From JBDTRY01 sp039931435 (GTDB lineage Bacteria; Acidobacteriota; Thermoanaerobaculia; Gp7-AA8), in assembly GCA_039931435.1 (NCBI GenBank), contig JBDTRY010000201.1, positions 1-7,134 on the forward strand: DNA of 7,134 nt. The letters are read 5' to 3'. Below, piece after piece: positions 5,101-7,134 of the stretch (positions are counted from its first letter, which is position 1; every line of letters starts with the position of its first letter). The translations under genes and the position numbers were made by a program. The notes under the pieces were generated by a model, which had not been told where the DNA came from, did no database searches, and saw only the letters and a program-made list of their open reading frames with translations.

Positions 5101-6455
5101 CCATTCAACTCGTAGACGTCGCCGATCCCGTGAATGGAGAAGAAGAGGTAGTCGCGACCGCCGTAGTTGTAGACCACGGCATCGTTGACCGCTCCCGTGT
5201 ATCCATCCGGCTTGGCGTATCCACCGGGAGGTGCGGCGTAATAGGACGGGAAGAAGTTGTTCGTTCCCACCTCAGCGGGCGTGCCGCTGCCCGTTTTGAA
5301 AATGCGCACGTTCGGCCGGTAAGACTCGTCCAGTCCGAAGACCGTCACGAATCCTGCGCTGGCCCGAATGCCCGTGGCCAGGAACACCTGGCCGTTGCTG
5401 AAGTTCTGTGCGGACCACGTGCCGCCGTTGTTCGTGAACTTCCAGAACTGAAGATTGATGCTGCCACCGTTCTCCGCTGCCCAGAAGCTGGTTCCGTCCG
5501 AGGAGACGCCGACGAAGTTCGTCACGGAGGGACGGAAGGACTGCGCCGCCCCGCCGTTGACGATGGCGTCGGTCGAATAAATCTTGACCCCGCCCTGTCC
5601 GTCGACCATAGCCACGTAGCCATTCATCTTGGACCACGCCGACAGTCCGCCGGTTCCGCCCGCAAGCGAGCGGACGAGCACGGGGGTGGCAGGGTTCGTC
5701 ACGTCCCACAGCACGGCATTGCTTTCGGAGCTGGCGATGAGGTAATAGCTGCCGGCATTGGAGAAGGCCAGGACGTTTCGCGGTTCGACGCCCACGTTCT
5801 CCGGAACAGTTTTCTGAGTGACCAGGGAGATGTTGCCATCCTGATTCTGCTGGAGCACACCCCAGCCGAAGACGGAGTATGCGGCGTAGACGTAGCCCCG
5901 GCTGTCGTAGTCCATGCCGAAAAGGCGGTCCTGCCCGTCAGGGAAATACACCTGCCATCCCGAAAACTGGCCCTCGGCGTAGGTATAGCCGTCCCACTGC
6001 AGGAACTTCTCGTACGGCATTCCCCAGACCAGGCGCTGGGCGTTCTCATAGCGGTTCTCGGTAAGCGGGCCGCCCAGTTTGTTTGAGAAGAAGGTATCGA
6101 GCCGGTAGGAAGCCAGCGTCGAGCCGATCATCATGTAGATACGGTTGATGTCCGGAGCCATGATCACGCCACGAGCGCGGAGGGTGCGCATTCCGAAACC
6201 GGCCTGCAGGTCGCGGACGCGATTGGAATCGACGAAGCGGCCAGCGAAACGGGTCAGCGGGCCACCGATGCCAACGGTTGGAAGACTCGGATATTTGGGA
6301 CAGATGGATCGTACGGTGTCGACTTTCGGAGGGTTGCCGGTCATCACGTTCGCCGGACAGGGCTGTCCTGGACTGGGGTAGTCCTGAGCGTTTGCTGCGA
6401 CTGCTGCTGTAAGGATCGCGAGGCACAGCACGACACGGATTGACGCAGTTTTCAC
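2184..6455 (-). CDS. Large secreted multi-PKD protein with N-terminal beta-propeller and four-repeat C-terminal tail
   Basis: This 1,423-residue protein is probably exported and sits on or outside the cell surface; no enzyme motif is visible. Numbering is from GTG 6455. Residues 1-23 form a signal peptide (KTASIR, hydrophobic core, cut after ANA). Residues 24-452 look like a beta-propeller, with an LVIVD/WD-like strand VLWDVTNPATPVLV near 248-261. PKD domains follow at 503-604, 626-727, 751-850 and 862-942, carrying WNFGDG, WNFGDS, WSFGDS and WTFGDN. Pro-Thr and poly-Gly linkers lie at 453-502, 605-625 and 728-750. Residues 943-1423 hold four beta-rich repeats. No sortase, PEP-CTERM or membrane anchor is visible at the C-terminus. 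The frame is open to ATG 6509, but I prefer GTG 6455: a GGGGGTGGG run precedes it, the signal peptide starts there, and the candidate promoter abuts the ATG. A role in adhesion or matrix binding is inferred from architecture only. Confidence 0.9.
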   Translation of the reverse strand: MKTASIRVVLCLAILTAAVAANAQDYPSPGQPCPANVMTGNPPKVDTVRSICPKYPSLPTVGIGGPLTRFAGRFVDSNRVRDLQAGFGMRTLRARGVIMAPDINRIYMMIGSTLASYRLDTFFSNKLGGPLTENRYENAQRLVWGMPYEKFLQWDGYTYAEGQFSGWQVYFPDGQDRLFGMDYDSRGYVYAAYSVFGWGVLQQNQDGNISLVTQKTVPENVGVEPRNVLAFSNAGSYYLIASSESNAVLWDVTNPATPVLVRSLAGGTGGLSAWSKMNGYVAMVDGQGGVKIYSTDAIVNGGAAQSFRPSVTNFVGVSSDGTSFWAAENGGSINLQFWKFTNNGGTWSAQNFSNGQVFLATGIRASAGFVTVFGLDESYRPNVRIFKTGSGTPAEVGTNNFFPSYYAAPPGGYAKPDGYTGAVNDAVVYNYGGRDYLFFSIHGIGDVYELNGPGTPIGPGPTPTPTPGGPTPTPTPTPRPTATPGGGGGGNPTPTPTDPPGTCNGNFGDAYTVNYSGTVTGCGGASNCPIGESVQFSPYQFSYPGIASHTEASCDSWSWNFGDGTSTVNSKSPLHTFTRSGTFQVAMTISNQYGSKQFTSNVVIGSGSNPTPTPTPGGGGGGGAASCSLAPTGNNLVLNLAGPVSGCNAVSPGSTCQTSENIVFQAQGLQYTLGSCHTVLWNFGDSATAAGINATHQYAAPGQYSLTMTVSNSVGSVSIPHTVIVVAGTGGGPTPTPVPTPNPTPTPNGNSCQVAPSGSNMSLSYNGALTGCNGVSPGSTCQSGEDVNFKAEGYFYTLSSCHTVQWSFGDSTTGTGITAKHQYLAPGQYAVSMTVSNGVGSVTIPSTVNVGGGTGAGPAPSNAAITATTTNAIIGNAVGFTASADPADKIASYNWTFGDNSSGTGASISHTYTAAGTYTVVMTARDAFSRQAQASKVITVTDANRYAFILPVVAHVPGQGGSRWRTDLQIFNTDPAFSPSSPMVLELEFKGVKKNLTVASSTLITEDLMAFFIEQLNPKEAARDDQGSMIVRGVGDHVPQIWTRTYTQDASGSGTYGSLLAAIPLDLTQAAAAGDARFYLPGLEIGSRFRTNIGVINPNNKKIDVKIVGYDKFALPLQGSLSVSLDPYEYRQINQEGLLAGITNIPNGQRFSLEVSTSGAQVITFYSLIDQRSNDPVYVQSIAADSAGSESLRDQVIPGVIHQFPWKSDLTVYNPDARTAQFDLIFYDQAGAEMKRVSETLAAGALLQLEDAANGDPFNVSGNSNGTVRMITTSPTVNAYPVIMGRTYSDPGNGTFGEGIPGFGTADANVRLDQPAYISGVRNNPAFQTNLGLVSVSDEPSRVRITLLSQSTGQAVGQIEQDLNAHQSIVLPNVIPSAGAFNSTADSGTFRVEVVSGSPVWAFASIIDKKTLDPEYLAASPAN
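2199..3623 (-). repeat. Four C-terminal protein repeats in ABAB order
   Basis: The tail of the large protein contains four units of about 105-120 residues at nucleotides 3623-3270, 3224-2910, 2873-2556 and 2525-2199. Each opens with a matching strand: WRTDLQIFN, FRTNIGVIN, WKSDLTVYN and FQTNLGLVS. Units 1 and 3 end alike (RTYTQDASGSGTYG and RTYSDPGNGTFG), and units 2 and 4 end alike (SLIDQRSNDPVY and SIIDKKTLDPEY). This pattern fits duplication of a two-unit block. I see no named domain; similar tails are, to my knowledge, frequent in secreted proteins of uncultured acidobacterial genomes. Confidence 0.75.
3906..4580 (-). repeat. Tandem duplication of a four-cysteine PKD domain
   Basis: PKD domains 2 (4580-4275) and 3 (4205-3906) are close copies. 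Both contain GC, N, one variable residue, VSPGSTCQ, then YTL-x-SCHTV-x-W, FGDS, APGQY and MTVSN-x-VGSV. Cysteines fall at identical spacing: residues 627, 647, 656, 676 and 752, 772, 781, 801 (gaps of 20, 9 and 20). A Pro-Thr linker separates them. PKD domain 1 has a related but differently spaced set (503, 522, 528, 554), and domain 4 has none. Confidence 0.85.
4950..5099 (-). repeat. Low-complexity Pro-Thr/Gly linker 1
   Basis: Fifty codons encode repeated PTPTP blocks, a six-glycine run and a second PTPTP block between the propeller and the first PKD domain. The DNA is a degenerate repeat of GGCGTGGGN-type units on the plus strand, so slipped-strand length change is plausible. Shorter linkers of the same kind lie at 4581-4643 (seven glycines) and 4206-4274. 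Such stretches usually form extended, flexible spacers in secreted proteins. Confidence 0.85.
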
Positions 6456-6510
6456 ATCCCACCCCCGGCAGAGATTGACACCATGTAGTTGAGAGCCCTG
6501 AGCAAACATT

Positions 6511-6540
6511 ATTGTAAGGCCCTATTCCTCAAAAAGTCGA
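6511..6540 (-). promoter_or_regulatory. Candidate sigma-70-type promoter for the PKD protein gene
   Basis: On the minus strand TCGACT (6540-6535, four of six matches to TTGACA) is followed after 18 bases by TACAAT (6516-6511, five of six matches to TATAAT). Transcription would begin around 6504, giving a leader of roughly 50 bases before GTG 6455 and leaving no leader for the ATG at 6509. Minus-strand T-rich DNA lies upstream (6550-6570). This is a motif match by eye only. Confidence 0.45.
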
Positions 6541-6746
6541 CAGAGTACGAATAAAAAAGATGAGAGAGAGAGTGCTGTTCACGAAGGTGTCGCTTGACGA
6601 GTGCGGCCGCTCCTCGGGAGTGCTCCACGGTGAGCGTCGCTCTCAGGATTGCGGGAGGGTCGCCCACGACACAAACTCCGGTACGCCTGGCCAGGACATC
6701 GCAACGGGTCTTAAGAACCGCCTGCCTGGCCGCGCCCCCGACGAAA
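6541..6746. other. Intergenic region without a supportable gene
   Basis: These bases lie between the candidate promoter and the terminator of the upstream gene. I see a short GA dinucleotide run (about 6560-6573) and a T-rich minus strand next to it, but no coding frame with a ribosome binding site. The frames open here on both strands run through the terminator hairpin or into the neighbouring gene in the wrong frame. Confidence 0.6.
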
Positions 6747-6774
6747 ATGGCGGGCCGGTACACCGGCCCGCCAT
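6747..6774 (-). terminator. Terminator of the right-edge gene
   Basis: ATGGCGGGCCGG, loop TACA, CCGGCCCGCCAT forms a perfect 12-bp stem. On the minus strand it begins 27 bases after the TAA of the gene at 6802-7134, and the transcript leaves the stem into TTTT (counting the last stem base). It fits an intrinsic terminator. Confidence 0.85.
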
Positions 6775-6801
6775 CAGGTACGTCGACTACTTCAGGCTCC
6801 C

Positions 6802-7134
6802 TTACTGAATGGGAGTTGAGTTCGCGGCCGGTCCGATGGTGGCACCAACTCCAACCGCGGGGGAACATCCGTTGCCAAGAGCGGCTGCCCAGAAATCGAC
6901 TCCGAAACGGCCTTCTGCGGTCATCTGAATGCCGACCCAGTTCTGGCTGTGGCGGGTAGTCGAATAGCTGGCGCTTCCACCGTTGTGCAGGTTCAGGTAC
7001 ATCCAGCCGCCTACATCACCGCTGTTCGCGGGCTGCGGGAAGGCCGGGTTGACACCGGCGCCGCCGACTGGCTGAAGCGAAGCCTCAGGCAGGGAGACGA
7101 CGTTCGGCGGGACGGGCGAGATCGGGACCGACGG
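6802..7134 (-). CDS. C-terminal 110 residues of an unidentified, probably secreted protein (3' end)
   Basis: The frame is open from the right edge to TAA at 6804-6802, and the true start lies outside the window; an ATG at 7002 is internal to the frame. The visible part starts with a proline-rich stretch (PSVPISPVPPN), then a Gly/Asn-rich, aromatic segment: GGWMYLNLHNGG at about 42-53, SQNWVGIQMTAEGRFGVDFW at 63-82, and LGNGCS with the only cysteine at 90. The end is small and polar (GPAANSTPIQ). The composition suggests a beta-rich extracytoplasmic domain. I do not recognise a named family; similar GWMYLNL...AEGRF endings seem familiar from acidobacterial surface proteins, but that is memory without a search. 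It has its own terminator, so it is a separate transcription unit from the PKD protein gene. Confidence 0.75.
   Translation of the reverse strand, partial: PSVPISPVPPNVVSLPEASLQPVGGAGVNPAFPQPANSGDVGGWMYLNLHNGGSASYSTTRHSQNWVGIQMTAEGRFGVDFWAAALGNGCSPAVGVGATIGPAANSTPIQ

Noticed and set aside
5130..6086. 318-codon open frame on the plus strand
   Set aside because: It is antisense to the propeller region. The translation has no domain pattern and no signal, and the minus frame is one continuous coding sequence.
6509..6868. 119-codon minus frame upstream of the PKD protein
   Set aside because: It starts inside the upstream gene in a different frame and crosses its terminator hairpin. The composition is not protein-like.

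Overview
The window is a GC-rich bacterial segment in which every gene I can support lies on the minus strand, so biological reading order runs from the right end to the left end. The style points to an uncultured soil, sediment or subsurface bacterium, possibly Acidobacteriota (Thermoanaerobaculia-like): proline/threonine and glycine linkers in a large secreted PKD protein, a repeated C-terminal module, and intergenic DNA full of short hairpin repeats. This assignment is an inference from style, with no marker gene behind it.

Layout from right to left: (1) 7134-6802, the last 110 codons of a protein that begins outside the window, followed by a strong hairpin terminator at 6774-6747. (2) 6746-6541, an intergenic stretch without a supportable gene, leading into a candidate sigma-70-type promoter at 6540-6511. 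(3) 6455-2184 (open to an ATG at 6509), a 1,423-residue secreted protein: signal peptide, about 430-residue probable beta-propeller, three PKD domains with paired cysteines separated by Pro-Thr/Gly linkers, a fourth cysteine-free PKD domain, and a tail of four beta-rich repeats in an ABAB order. It ends in a 13-bp-stem terminator at 2165-2136. (4) 2075-843, a Wzt-type ABC ATPase with a C-terminal carbohydrate-recognition-type domain, presumably for export of a surface polysaccharide; its permease is not in the window. (5) 842-73, 770 bases without a convincing gene but dense in repeats: two copies (about 110-117 bp) of a composite inverted-repeat element related to the dispersed GTCATCCCGA...GAGGGATCTC family, and a cluster of perfect triloop hairpins that includes a 28-bp unit present three times. 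(6) 72-1, the first 24 codons of a further gene.

The genes share a cell-surface theme (secreted multidomain protein, polysaccharide export ATPase, probably secreted C-terminal fragment), but terminators separate them into at least three transcription units, so I do not claim a pathway. I found no CRISPR array, transposase, tRNA, rRNA or recognisable defence system. The most unusual parts are the repeat-packed 770-bp region, whose reading frame runs open into the next gene, and the domain architecture of the large secreted protein.
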